Assembly (NCBI RefSeq): GCF_001511835.1
Contig: NZ_LN997849.1
Span: 103,291-167,290 of the forward strand
From: Magnetospirillum sp. XM-1
GTDB lineage: Bacteria; Pseudomonadota; Alphaproteobacteria; Rhodospirillales; Magnetospirillaceae
DNA: 64,000 nucleotides
Direction of reading: 5' to 3'
Both the position numbers and the translations under genes were made by a program. Below are positions 41,128 through 49,773 of this stretch, piece by piece. The notes beneath the pieces are model-generated. The model was not told the origin of the DNA and ran no database searches. It saw nothing but the letters and a program-made list of their open reading frames with translations. Every line of letters starts with the position of its first letter. Position 1 is the first letter of the stretch.

Positions 41128-41565
41128 ATGCGAATGAAGTTGATGGCGATGGCGGGCATGGTGGTGGTGAGCCTGGGAGCCGTCTCTGGTCCAGCCCTGG
41201 CCGATCCCAAGGATTACCGTTTCGAAGCGGTGGATTCGCAGGTGACGGTCTCCCCCACCGCCACGATGGCGGTGCGGCTGGTCCATGTGCCCACAGGCAA
41301 GGTGGTGACTAACGCCATCGTCTTCCAACCCAAGATGGAAATGCCCATGGGCAACATGGCGCCCATGCCGACCAAAGTTGTCCCGTCCGCCCCGGACGGC
41401 AAGGGCGTCTACCCCTTTACTGCCGACATCTCCATGGCCGGGCCGTTGACTCTGACCGTGTCAGCCAAGATCCAGGGCGAGGCGACAACCGTCACCGGCT
41501 CGGTACCCTTCACCGCAGCTGCCATGGATCACGGTAAGACGGATAATGGCGGTCACAACCACTGA
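41128..41565 (+). CDS. Periplasmic FixH/YtkA-like protein of the metal efflux operon
   Basis: A 145-residue exported protein: signal peptide MRMKLMAMAGMVVVSLGAVSG with cleavage near ALA-DP, then a single beta-sandwich domain with a Met-rich loop (KMEMPMGNMAPMPTK) and GKGVYPFTADISMAGPLTLTV, which is the FixH/YtkA pattern. It ends in a His tail (MDHGKTDNGGHNH). The Met and His clusters suggest Cu(I)/Ag(I) binding and delivery to the pump, a role like CusF, though the fold differs. It is the first gene of an operon with the outer membrane factor 27 bp downstream. Confidence 0.75.
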   Translation: MRMKLMAMAGMVVVSLGAVSGPALADPKDYRFEAVDSQVTVSPTATMAVRLVHVPTGKVVTNAIVFQPKMEMPMGNMAPMPTKVVPSAPDGKGVYPFTADISMAGPLTLTVSAKIQGEATTVTGSVPFTAAAMDHGKTDNGGHNH

Positions 41566-41592
41566 AACCGCGGGATTGAGGGGATACTGGCG

Positions 41593-42888
41593 ATGAGAAA
41601 ACCGATTGCTGCTTCGATGATTGTCCTGGCTCTGGTCTTGATTCAGGGGCGGATGGCGCTGGCTGAGGACGGTCACCACCATCACGGTGTCCAGGTGATC
41701 GGAGGCTCGGTCGACGACCTGATCTCCATCGCCCGCCAGATGAGCCCAGAGCTTCAGATTGCCGCCTTGGAGGCGGCTGCCGCTCTGGCCAAGGTCGATG
41801 GCGCCGGTTCGCTGGCAGACCCCAAGGTGTCGCTGGCGGTGGAGGATTGGAGCACCAACCGTAACGGCGGCAATTTCCCCTCCAACCCGGCCTCGCAGAC
41901 CACCAAGAAGCTGCGGATTTCGCAGGAACTGCCGTTCTGGGGCAAGCGCGACCTGAAGCGCGAGATCGCCGAGGCCGGAGCGCGCAAGGCGGCCGTCCTC
42001 AAGCGGCAGGTGGAGAACGAACTGGTCGCCAAGGTCAAGGTGGCCTATGCCGAATACCACTCGACCCATCTGGCGATCGATGCCGCCCGCGACTTGCGGG
42101 CCCGTCTCGATACCTTGACCAAGCTGGCCGGCGCCCGTTACGGGCAGGCTCTGGGCAAGCAGCAGGACGTCACCCGCGCCCAGGTGGAGAAGTCGGTGCT
42201 CGACACCGAGATCGTCCGCATGGACGCCGAACGCCGCAAGGCCCGGATCAAGATCAACCGCCTGCTGGCCCGTCCTCTCGATGCTCCCCTGGTGGAAGCC
42301 CCGGCGCCGCGGGTCATCCCGGCCATGGAGGCGCTGGACCTCGCCGCCTTGACGGATCGGGCCCAAAGCGCCAATCCCGAGATCATCGCGCAGCAAGTGA
42401 CCATCGAGGGCTCGGACAAGGCACTCAGTTTGGCCGAGAAGAGCTGGTATCCCGACTTCGAGTTGACCGCCGGCGCGGTCAAGCGCGAGGGCGAATGGCG
42501 CGGCTACGAGGCCATGGTCGCCATGAACATCCCGCTGCAATGGAACCTGCGCACCTCCGAGATCGGCGAGGCCAAGGCCATGGCCGGTGCGGCGCGCACC
42601 AAGCGCGAACTGCGCGCCCTGGAACTGGGCAACGAGGTGGCCGATGCCTGGATCAGCCTGAAATCCGCCCGCGAAGTAGAGAAGCTGCTGCGCGAGAGCC
42701 AGTTGCCCCAGGCAGAGATCGGCTTCCAGGCCGCCGCCAAGGGCTATGAACTGGGGCGCTCGGATCTGATCGACGTGCTGCAGACTGAACAGCAGTTGTG
42801 GAAATCCAATATCGATCTGATCAAGGTGCTGTTCGAGCAGCAGATGCGCCTGGCCGAACTGGAAAAGCTGGTGGGAGGTGACCTATGA
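41593..42888 (+). CDS. Outer membrane factor (TolC/CusC-like)
   Basis: A 431-residue protein with a signal peptide and then EDGHHHHGVQ, a His run at the mature N-terminus. Long helical repeats typical of TolC-family trimers follow, with the characteristic LRISQELPFWGKRDLKREIAEA and NPEIIAQQ segments and an internal duplication (residues ~40-220 and ~235-425). It would form the outer-membrane tunnel of the pump. The last 4 bp overlap the adaptor gene (ATGA), showing tight coupling. Confidence 0.9.
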   Translation: MRKPIAASMIVLALVLIQGRMALAEDGHHHHGVQVIGGSVDDLISIARQMSPELQIAALEAAAALAKVDGAGSLADPKVSLAVEDWSTNRNGGNFPSNPASQTTKKLRISQELPFWGKRDLKREIAEAGARKAAVLKRQVENELVAKVKVAYAEYHSTHLAIDAARDLRARLDTLTKLAGARYGQALGKQQDVTRAQVEKSVLDTEIVRMDAERRKARIKINRLLARPLDAPLVEAPAPRVIPAMEALDLAALTDRAQSANPEIIAQQVTIEGSDKALSLAEKSWYPDFELTAGAVKREGEWRGYEAMVAMNIPLQWNLRTSEIGEAKAMAGAARTKRELRALELGNEVADAWISLKSAREVEKLLRESQLPQAEIGFQAAAKGYELGRSDLIDVLQTEQQLWKSNIDLIKVLFEQQMRLAELEKLVGGDL

Positions 42889-44363
42889 GCGCCACCCGCG
42901 CCCTCCTGCTCGGCAGTGTCGCCGTGGTCGCCGCGTTGGGCGGCGGCTACTGGCTCGGTCGCTCCGGCCAATCGCACCAGCCCCTGGCGGCCAATACCGC
43001 CCCACCGCCAGCCGCCACCGGCTCCCACACCGGCCACGACGCGGCAGCGCAGGTCGCTAAAGAACGCCAGATCCTGTTCTACCAGCATCCCGACGGCAGT
43101 GCCGACTACTCGCCGACGCCCAAGAAGGACGCCAAGGGCCGCGACTACATTCCGGTCTACGCCGATCCCGAGCCGGAACCGCCCCCCGCGGGCGCAGGCC
43201 CGCAAACTTCAAGCGCCTCGCCCAAGCCGGTCGGCAAGGGCAAGATCCTCTACTACCGCAATGCCATGGGGTTGCCCGACACCTCGCCGGTCCCCAAAAA
43301 AGACAGCATGGGGATGGAGTACGTCCCGGTCTACGAGGGCGAGGACGACGGCACCACCCTGAAAGTCAGCCTGGACAAGGTCCAGAAGCTGGGCGTCCGT
43401 ACCGAGGCCGCCAAGATGACCACCCTGGCCCGCTCCATCCGCGCCGTGGGCTCGGTCCAGGTGGACGAGCGCAATCTCCATGTGGTGGCGTCCAAGTTCG
43501 AGGGGTATATCGAGCGCCTCAACGTCAACCAGACCGGTCAGGCGGTCAAGCGCGGCCAGTCGCTGATGGAGGTCTACAGCCCCGATCTGGTGCTGGCGCA
43601 GCGGGAGTTCCTGGTCGCCGCCACGGGGGCCAAATCCCTGGAGAACGCCAGCCCGGAGGCCCGCGAGGCCGCCCGGTCCCTGGCCGACGGCGCCCTGGCG
43701 CGGCTCAAGAACTGGGACATCCCCACCTCCCAGATCGAGAAGCTGCGTCAGGGCGGCCAGATCACCCGCACCCTGTCCTTCGCCTCGCCAGCCTCAGGCA
43801 TCGTGCTGGAGAAGCGGGCCGTCCAGGGCATGCGCTTCATGCCGGGCGAGATGCTCTACCAGATCGCCGATCTCTCCACCGTCTGGGTGATCGCCGAGGT
43901 GTTCGAGCAGGATCTGGCTCAGGTCAATCTCGGCCAGACCGCCCGCGTCAATTTCAACGCCCTGCCGGGCCTGACCTTCACCGGCAAGGTTACCTTCCTC
44001 TACCCCACCGTGACGCCCGAGACCCGCACCGCCAAGGTGCGGATCGAGTTGCCCAACCATGACGGCCACCTGAAGCCCGCCCTCTACGGTGCGGTCGAGC
44101 TGGCCTCGCCGGTGGCGGACCACCCGGTTCTGACCATCCCCGATTCGGCGGTGCTGGACAGCGGCACCAAGCAGGCGGTGCTGGTGGAAAAGGGGGAGGG
44201 CCGCTTCGAGCCTCGCGAGGTGAAGTCAGGAGCCCGGACCAATGGCCTGATCGAGATCAAGGAAGGGTTGGCCGAGGGGGAAAAGGTCGTGATCCGCGCC
44301 AATTTCTTGATCGACGCAGAGAGCAATCTGCGCGCCGCGCTGCAAAGCTTCCACAGCCACTGA
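42885..44363 (+). CDS. cusB: CusB-like periplasmic adaptor with two metal-binding modules
   Basis: A 492-residue membrane fusion protein. After one N-terminal helix come two copies of the heavy-metal-binding module: ILFYQHPDGSADYSPTPKKDAKGRDYIPVY (~residues 62-92) and ILYYRNAMGLPDTSPVPKKDSMGMEYVPVY (~120-150). The adaptor body follows (VGSVQVDERNLHVVASKFEGYIERL, a short helical hairpin, SFASPASGIVLEK and the beta-barrel). CusB normally has one such module or a Met triad, so the tandem is of note: the second copy has the Met pair (SMGM), the first does not. It links the pump to the outer membrane factor and passes metal to the pump. Confidence 0.85.
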   Translation: MSATRALLLGSVAVVAALGGGYWLGRSGQSHQPLAANTAPPPAATGSHTGHDAAAQVAKERQILFYQHPDGSADYSPTPKKDAKGRDYIPVYADPEPEPPPAGAGPQTSSASPKPVGKGKILYYRNAMGLPDTSPVPKKDSMGMEYVPVYEGEDDGTTLKVSLDKVQKLGVRTEAAKMTTLARSIRAVGSVQVDERNLHVVASKFEGYIERLNVNQTGQAVKRGQSLMEVYSPDLVLAQREFLVAATGAKSLENASPEAREAARSLADGALARLKNWDIPTSQIEKLRQGGQITRTLSFASPASGIVLEKRAVQGMRFMPGEMLYQIADLSTVWVIAEVFEQDLAQVNLGQTARVNFNALPGLTFTGKVTFLYPTVTPETRTAKVRIELPNHDGHLKPALYGAVELASPVADHPVLTIPDSAVLDSGTKQAVLVEKGEGRFEPREVKSGARTNGLIEIKEGLAEGEKVVIRANFLIDAESNLRAALQSFHSH

Positions 44364-44382
44364 CCTCGGAGAGAGCCCGATC

Positions 44383-47300
44383 ATGATCGCTGCCATCATC
44401 CGCTGGTCCGCCAAGAACGTCTTCCTGGTGCTGCTGGCCACCCTGTTCATCATCGGCGCCGGTACCCTGGCGGTGAAACGGCTGCCGCTGGATGCGCTGC
44501 CCGATCTCTCCGACGTGCAGGTGATCCTCTATACCGAGGTGCCCGGCCAGGCCCCCCAGGTGGTGGAGGATCAGGTCACCTATCCGCTGACCACCGCCAT
44601 GCTCAGTGTGCCCCGCTCCAAGACGGTGCGCGGCTTCTCGTTCTTCGGCGTCAGCTTCGTCTACATCATCTTCGAGGACGGCACCGACATCTACTGGGCG
44701 CGCTCCCGCGTGCTGGAATATCTCAGCTTCGCCGCCAAGCGCCTGCCGCCCGGCATCACCCCCACCCTGGGGCCTGACGCCACCGGCGTGGGCTGGGTCT
44801 ACCAGTACGTGGTGCTGGCCAAGGACCGGACCCTGGCTGAACTGCGCACCACCCAGGACTGGTACCTGCGCTATCAGCTGGCCAAGGCCGAGGGCGTCGC
44901 CGAAATCGCCAGCGTCGGCGGCTTTGTCCAGCAATATCAGGTAGTGGTCGATCCCCAGCGGCTCCAGGCCTACAACATCCCGCTGGCCAAAATCACCGAC
45001 GTCATCCGCAAGAGCAATATCGACGTGGGCGGAAGGGTGGTGGAGCTGGCCGAGACCGAATTCGTGGTGCGCGGCCGGGGCTACCTGAGGGGCATCGCCG
45101 ACATCGAGCAACTGGTGCTGAAGTCGGAGCGCGGCACTCCGGTGCTGCTGCGTGACGTCGCCCGCGTCGAGCTCGGTCCCGACGAGCGGCGCGGCCTGAC
45201 CGAGCTGAATGGCGAGGGCGAGGTGGTCAGCGGCATCGTGCTGCAACGCTTCGGCCAGAACGCGCTGGACGTCATCGAGCGGGTCAAGGCCAAGATCGCC
45301 GAGGTATCCTCCGGCCTGCCCGAGGGCGTCACCATCAAGGCGGTCTATGACCGCTCCGACCTGATCCTGCGCGCCGTCGAGACGCTAAAGGGAACGTTGA
45401 TCGAGGAAAGCATCATCGTCGCCCTGGTCTGCGTAGTATTCCTGCTCCACATCCGCTCCGCCCTGGTGGCCATCATCATGCTGCCGGTCGGCGTGCTGAT
45501 CGCCGTCATGGTGATGGAAGCGCTGGGGATGACGTCGAACATCATGAGCCTGGGCGGCATCGCCATCGCGGTGGGGGCCATGGTCGATGCCGCCATCGTC
45601 ATGATCGAGAACGCCCACAAGCATCTGGAGCGGATGAAGCCGGGCGACAGTCGCGCAGAGGCCCTGATCGCCGCCGCCATCGAGGTGGGGCCCAGCCTGT
45701 TCTTCGGCCTGCTGATCATCACCGTGTCGTTCCTCCCCGTCTTCACCCTGGAGGCGCAGGAGGGACGGCTGTTCAAGCCGCTTGCCTTCACCAAGACCTT
45801 CTCCATGGCCGGGGCGGCGCTGCTGTCCATCACCCTGGTGCCGGTGCTGATGATGCTGTTCATCCGGGGCAAGATCATTCCCGAGCACAGGAACCCCATC
45901 AACCGCGCCATGATCTGGGCCTACCGCCCGATGATCACCGGGGTGATGCAGGCCAAGGTCGTCACCATCGCCGCCGCTCTCCTGGCCCTGGCTGCCTCGT
46001 GGTACCCGCTGTCCAGGCTGGGCAGCGAGTTCATGCCGACCCTCAACGAGGGCACCCTGCTCTACATGCCGACCACCCTGCCGGGCCTGTCCATCACCAA
46101 GGCGGCCGAGCTGATCCAGACCCAGGACAAGATCATCAAGAGCTTTCCCGAGGTGGAGTCGGTGTGGGGCAAGGCGGGGCGCGCCGCCACCGCCACCGAT
46201 CCGGCGCCCACCGAGATGTTCGAGACGGTGATCAACCTCAAGCCCGAGGACCAGTGGCGCCCCGGCCTGACCACCGACAAGCTGATCGCCGAGATGGACA
46301 AGGCCTTGCAGATGCCCGGCGTCTCCAACGCCTGGACCATGCCGCTGCGCGCCCGCATCGACATGCTGTCCACCGGCATCCGCACCCCCATCGGCATCAA
46401 GGTGTTCGGCAAGGATCTCGACGAGATGGAGCGCCTCGCCCGCCAGATCGAGGCGGTGGTGCGCAGCGTGCCCGGCACCACCTCGGCCTATGCCGAGCGC
46501 ATCGGCGGCGGCTTCTACCTCAACATCGAGCCCGACCGCGCCCAACTGGCCCGCTACGGCATCACCATCGGCGATCTGCAGGAGGTGATCCTCACCGCGC
46601 TGGGCGGCGAGACGGTGACCACCACGGTGGAGGGGCGCGAGCGCTTCTCGGTCAACGTCCGCTATCCCCGCGAGTTCCGCTCCGACCCCCAGGCCATCGC
46701 CGAGCGGGTGCTGGTGGCGGGCATGGATGGCGCCCAGGTGCCGCTGGGCCAGCTGGCCAAGGTACGCCTGTCCAAGGGCCCCGCCGGCATCCGCACCGAG
46801 AACGCCCTGCTGTCGGCCTACATCTATGTCGACATCCGCGACCGCGACATCGGCGGCTATGTGGCCGATGCCAGAAAGGCGGTTACCGAGTCGGTCAAGA
46901 TGCCGCCCGGCTATTTCGTCACCTGGTCGGGCCAGTTCGAGTACATGGAGCGCGCCATCGAGAAGCTGAAGATCGTGGTGCCGCTGACCATCGCCATCAT
47001 CTTCCTGCTGCTCTACCTCAACTTCAAGCGGGTGACCGAGACCCTGATCGTCATGCTGTCGCTGCCCTTCGCCCTGGTGGGCGGGCTGTGGCTGCAATGG
47101 TGGCTAGGTTACAACATGAGCGTGGCGGTGGCGGTGGGCTACATCGCCCTGGCCGGCGTCGCCGCCGAGACCGGGGTGGTGATGCTGATCTATCTCGACC
47201 ACGCCTTGAACGAACTGAAGGCCAAGCGTGCCGCCGAGGGGCTGCCCTTCACCCGCGCCGACCTCTATGAAGCCATCATGGAAGGCGCGGTGGAGCGGGT

Positions 47301-47532
47301 GCGGCCCAAGATGATGACCGTGGTGGCGATCATGGCCGGTCTGCTGCCCATCATGTGGAGCACCGGCACCGGCTCGGAGGTGATGCGCCGCATCGCCATG
47401 CCCATGGTCGGCGGCATGGTGTCGTCCACCATCCTCACCCTGATCGTCATCCCCGCCCTCTACGGCCTGATCAAGCAGCGGGGATTGGTGAATGCCGCCG
47501 AACCGGCGGAAGTGCAGGAAACCATCGGGTAA
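44383..47532 (+). CDS. cusA: CusA-like heavy-metal RND efflux pump
   Basis: A 1049-residue inner-membrane pump of the HME-RND family, of full length. It has twelve membrane helices in two halves with large periplasmic loops. The sequence carries the CusA-type blocks VEDQVTYPLTTAML, TDIYWARSRVLEYL, MVDAAIVMIENAHKHLE (proton path in TM4), LYMPTTLPGLSITKA and WTMPLRARIDMLSTGIRTPIGIKVFG; the last two contain Met residues at places used for Cu(I)/Ag(I) in E. coli CusA. It exports monovalent metal from periplasm or cytoplasm using proton motive force. It lies 19 bp after the adaptor and is the last pump gene of the operon. Confidence 0.9.
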   Translation: MIAAIIRWSAKNVFLVLLATLFIIGAGTLAVKRLPLDALPDLSDVQVILYTEVPGQAPQVVEDQVTYPLTTAMLSVPRSKTVRGFSFFGVSFVYIIFEDGTDIYWARSRVLEYLSFAAKRLPPGITPTLGPDATGVGWVYQYVVLAKDRTLAELRTTQDWYLRYQLAKAEGVAEIASVGGFVQQYQVVVDPQRLQAYNIPLAKITDVIRKSNIDVGGRVVELAETEFVVRGRGYLRGIADIEQLVLKSERGTPVLLRDVARVELGPDERRGLTELNGEGEVVSGIVLQRFGQNALDVIERVKAKIAEVSSGLPEGVTIKAVYDRSDLILRAVETLKGTLIEESIIVALVCVVFLLHIRSALVAIIMLPVGVLIAVMVMEALGMTSNIMSLGGIAIAVGAMVDAAIVMIENAHKHLERMKPGDSRAEALIAAAIEVGPSLFFGLLIITVSFLPVFTLEAQEGRLFKPLAFTKTFSMAGAALLSITLVPVLMMLFIRGKIIPEHRNPINRAMIWAYRPMITGVMQAKVVTIAAALLALAASWYPLSRLGSEFMPTLNEGTLLYMPTTLPGLSITKAAELIQTQDKIIKSFPEVESVWGKAGRAATATDPAPTEMFETVINLKPEDQWRPGLTTDKLIAEMDKALQMPGVSNAWTMPLRARIDMLSTGIRTPIGIKVFGKDLDEMERLARQIEAVVRSVPGTTSAYAERIGGGFYLNIEPDRAQLARYGITIGDLQEVILTALGGETVTTTVEGRERFSVNVRYPREFRSDPQAIAERVLVAGMDGAQVPLGQLAKVRLSKGPAGIRTENALLSAYIYVDIRDRDIGGYVADARKAVTESVKMPPGYFVTWSGQFEYMERAIEKLKIVVPLTIAIIFLLLYLNFKRVTETLIVMLSLPFALVGGLWLQWWLGYNMSVAVAVGYIALAGVAAETGVVMLIYLDHALNELKAKRAAEGLPFTRADLYEAIMEGAVERVRPKMMTVVAIMAGLLPIMWSTGTGSEVMRRIAMPMVGGMVSSTILTLIVIPALYGLIKQRGLVNAAEPAEVQETIG

Positions 47533-47547
47533 ACAGGAGGTGCGCGG

Positions 47548-48045
47548 ATGAGTCGAATATTGACCACTTGCCCCTGCGGCACCGATCGCCCTCTCGACGA
47601 ATGTTGTGCCCCCATCATTGGTGGAGCGCCTGCCCCTACCGCAGAGGCCCTGATGCGCGCCCGCTATACCGCCTTCGTCACCAAGGACATTGGTGCCTTT
47701 CTTCAGGATACCCTGGCGGCCGAGAAACACGCGGAGTTCAACCTGCGCGAGGTCGAGATGTCGGCGCGCGACGCCGAAGGCCTGAGCTTCAATGTCCGGA
47801 ATGTCGAGACCGGGGGCGAAGGTGACGACACCTGTACGGTCGAATATGTCGCCCGGTTCCGCATCCGAGGGCAAATTCAGGCCCACCATGAGCTTGCCAG
47901 CTTCCGGCGCGAGGATGGCCGCTGGCTCTACGTGGACGGACTGGTGAACCCCAAGCCGGCACTCCGGCAGGTCGCAAAAGTGGGCCGAAATGACCTATGC
48001 CCGTGCCGCTCCGGCCAGAAGTTCAAGAAGTGCTGCGGAGCCTGA
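47548..48045 (+). CDS. ychJ: YchJ-family protein with two SEC-C motifs
   Basis: A 165-residue protein with SEC-C zinc-binding motifs at both ends: [13 protein letters not shown] (~residues 9-21) and [14 protein letters not shown] (~151-164). Between them is an NTF2-like fold part typical of YchJ ([55 protein letters not shown]). The molecular function of YchJ is not established. It is 15 bp downstream of the cusA-like gene with AGGAGG in between, so probably in the same transcript. Confidence 0.85.
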   Translation: MSRILTTCPCGTDRPLDECCAPIIGGAPAPTAEALMRARYTAFVTKDIGAFLQDTLAAEKHAEFNLREVEMSARDAEGLSFNVRNVETGGEGDDTCTVEYVARFRIRGQIQAHHELASFRREDGRWLYVDGLVNPKPALRQVAKVGRNDLCPCRSGQKFKKCCGA

Positions 48046-48049
48046 GAAG

Positions 48050-48808
48050 ATGGAACGCAGGTTTGCCTGTACTGCCTGCGGGAAGTGTTGTTTTGGCTGG
48101 ATCCCGCTGACGCTTAAGGATGCCTTGGCCCATGCCGGACGCTTCCCGCTGGCCGTGGTGTGGACACCCATCCGGCAGGCCAGCAAGGCATTCGGCATCA
48201 CCGCCAAGTTGGGGCTGACCGTGCGGACGCGGGACAAGAAGACGCTCGCTGTGCGTTTAACGCCCACGGCTTACCTCCCGCCGTCGATGCCCTGTCCGGC
48301 GCTGACCCCGGACAACCTCTGCGCTATCCACGCCGAAAAGCCCTCCCGCTGCCGGACTATGCCGTTCTTCCCCTACCGGGACGAAGGCGACCAAGCCGTC
48401 TTGCTGGTGCCTCGGACTGGGTGGACCTGCGATACCTCGTCGTCGGCGCCTGTCGTCTACCGCGACAAGGTGGTGGCCGAGCGCTCTGCCTTCGATCAGG
48501 AACGTAACGAGCTGATCGACCAGGCGCCGATTTTGCGGGCCTATGGGGAATGGCTCATGGCTTCGGAGCCCACCATGGCCGAGAACCTGGCTCGTGCCGC
48601 GCAGAAGCCGGGTGGCGGCCATGCCGCAGTCAGTTTTGCGTCCCTTCTGCGTCGGTTGGGCGATGTCGACAAGAGTGCCATCGCCCAGGCGCAGCTTGCT
48701 GTGCTGGCGGTATTCATTGAAAGGGTGGCCGATCACCCAACCCTCGCCGACTACCACAGGAACTACGCTGATTGGGCATGGGAAATGGAACGATTGGCGG
48801 GGTGGTGA
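48050..48808 (+). CDS. YkgJ-family Cys-cluster protein
   Basis: A 252-residue protein beginning MERRFACTACGKCCFGW, the YkgJ-type N-terminal cluster of cysteines, with further conserved cysteines in MPCPALTPDNLCAIHAEKPSRCRTMPFFP. These proteins are thought to bind zinc or an iron-sulfur centre. The start at 48,050 follows the ychJ stop by 4 bp. Location within the metal island fits a role in metal homeostasis, but the substrate is unknown. Confidence 0.75.
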   Translation: MERRFACTACGKCCFGWIPLTLKDALAHAGRFPLAVVWTPIRQASKAFGITAKLGLTVRTRDKKTLAVRLTPTAYLPPSMPCPALTPDNLCAIHAEKPSRCRTMPFFPYRDEGDQAVLLVPRTGWTCDTSSSAPVVYRDKVVAERSAFDQERNELIDQAPILRAYGEWLMASEPTMAENLARAAQKPGGGHAAVSFASLLRRLGDVDKSAIAQAQLAVLAVFIERVADHPTLADYHRNYADWAWEMERLAGW

Positions 48809-48895
48809 CGGGAGCCTCTGCTCCAGCCAACGTTCTTTCAGGTGGCCAGGGAATTTCCGGATACAGCACTGAAAGGCATCGCTCCGAACAGGGCT

Positions 48896-48910
48896 GTTAC
48901 AAAACTTTAC
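48896..48910 (+). promoter_or_regulatory. TTTAC-type regulator box B
   Basis: GTTACAAAACTTTAC, with TATTGA 20 bp further as possible -10 (48,931). It precedes the small lipoprotein gene. Confidence 0.65.
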
Positions 48911-48953
48911 AGTCAATCATGGCTATCGCCTATTGAGGGAAAGACAACGGGAG

Positions 48954-49154
48954 ATGCGCAGCGTGAAACGAATGTTGTCGCTTGCCGTGGGGGCGGTTTC
49001 CCTGGCCTCGCTGGGCGGTTGCCTGCCGATGATGGGCATGATGCTCATGGAGGGGCACGGCAAGTCCCATGAAAAGCCTGCGGATAAGCCAAAGGGCGAA
49101 GGGGAGGAAACGCCACGGGACACAGGACTGGACGTTTCTCCGCCAAAAGGTTGA
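48954..49154 (+). CDS. Small lipoprotein, 66 residues
   Basis: The N-terminus MRSVKRMLSLAVGAVSLASLGGC ends in a lipobox (SLGGC). The mature part has a Met-rich turn (LPMMGMMLMEGHGKSH) and a Lys/Glu/Pro-rich tail. GGGAG precedes the start region; GTG 48,963 (better spacing) could be the true start, giving 63 residues. The Met/His cluster next to the lipid anchor could bind copper or silver at the membrane. It is directly under regulator box B. Confidence 0.6.
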   Translation: MRSVKRMLSLAVGAVSLASLGGCLPMMGMMLMEGHGKSHEKPADKPKGEGEETPRDTGLDVSPPKG

Positions 49155-49170
49155 GGCAGGAGCCACATCA

Positions 49171-49257
49171 ATGAAGAAGAAAGTTGCGTTTCTGGTGGCG
49201 ATGGCCTTATGGAGGTCGGACGCCAGGACGGCGGTGCGCGCCGATTATGGTCGGTGA
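49171..49257 (+). CDS. Very short frame with signal-like start, possible remnant
   Basis: 28 codons beginning MKKKVAFLVAMALW, a good start of a signal peptide, preceded by GGAG, then an abrupt charged end. It may be the remains of an exported protein gene cut by a small rearrangement just before box C. Confidence 0.25.
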   Translation: MKKKVAFLVAMALWRSDARTAVRADYGR

Positions 49258-49278
49258 ACACGCCTCCAGCTTCGATTT

Positions 49279-49293
49279 TTTACAATACTTTAC
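49279..49293 (+). promoter_or_regulatory. TTTAC-type regulator box C
   Basis: TTTACAATACTTTAC followed 23 bp on by TATATT (49,317), a good -10. It lies ~70 bp before the first gene of the Czc-type operon. Confidence 0.7.
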
Positions 49294-49363
49294 AATCGGC
49301 CCTGCAGTTCCTGCGGTATATTAGCGCCGTCCGCTACCTTGCCGGACGAAACGCTCAGAGGAC

Positions 49364-49717
49364 ATGGGAATGCTCGGATTGCTGCGGACAACGGGACGAT
49401 GGGTAAGGGCGCTGGCCGCTCTTGCCATATTGTTCATGGTGTTCGCGACAGCAATCCATGCAAGTCCCGATGATCACCATTCCAGTGTGACCGAGGCCAA
49501 GCCCCATGCCTGCGACCATGATCAGGGAGGATCCCAAGACCCGTTTCCTGACCATGACAGCCAATGCATCGCAACTGGGACGTTTGCCCTTACCGTTCCC
49601 GCGGAATGGACGCCGATGGATATGGCCCCCCCGGCGGGCTCTCCGCCAATACCGACATCGACTGCGGGCGTTGCACTCGTCTCGGTTTCCCCGCCGGACA
49701 AGCCCCCTCGCGACTGA
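49364..49717 (+). CDS. Small exported His/Asp-rich protein, 117 residues
   Basis: An N-terminal membrane or signal helix (VRALAALAILFMVFATAIHA) leads to a short mature chain with SPDDHHSS, KPHACDHDQ and DHDSQC, two Cys among His and Asp, and a Pro/Met-rich end. It resembles the small periplasmic metal-binding proteins that head metal efflux operons (DUF2946-like), but I cannot assign the family firmly. It lies 57 bp upstream of the outer membrane factor gene, under box C. Confidence 0.6.
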   Translation: MGMLGLLRTTGRWVRALAALAILFMVFATAIHASPDDHHSSVTEAKPHACDHDQGGSQDPFPDHDSQCIATGTFALTVPAEWTPMDMAPPAGSPPIPTSTAGVALVSVSPPDKPPRD

Positions 49718-49773
49718 AGCAGTTACTGCCCGTATCTGCCTTCAACGCTATCCGTATGCCCGAGGGGAAAACC

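Noticed and set aside
45385..47097. 570-codon minus frame opposite the cusA-like gene
   Set aside because: His/Gln/Asp-rich shadow of the pump gene without start signals.
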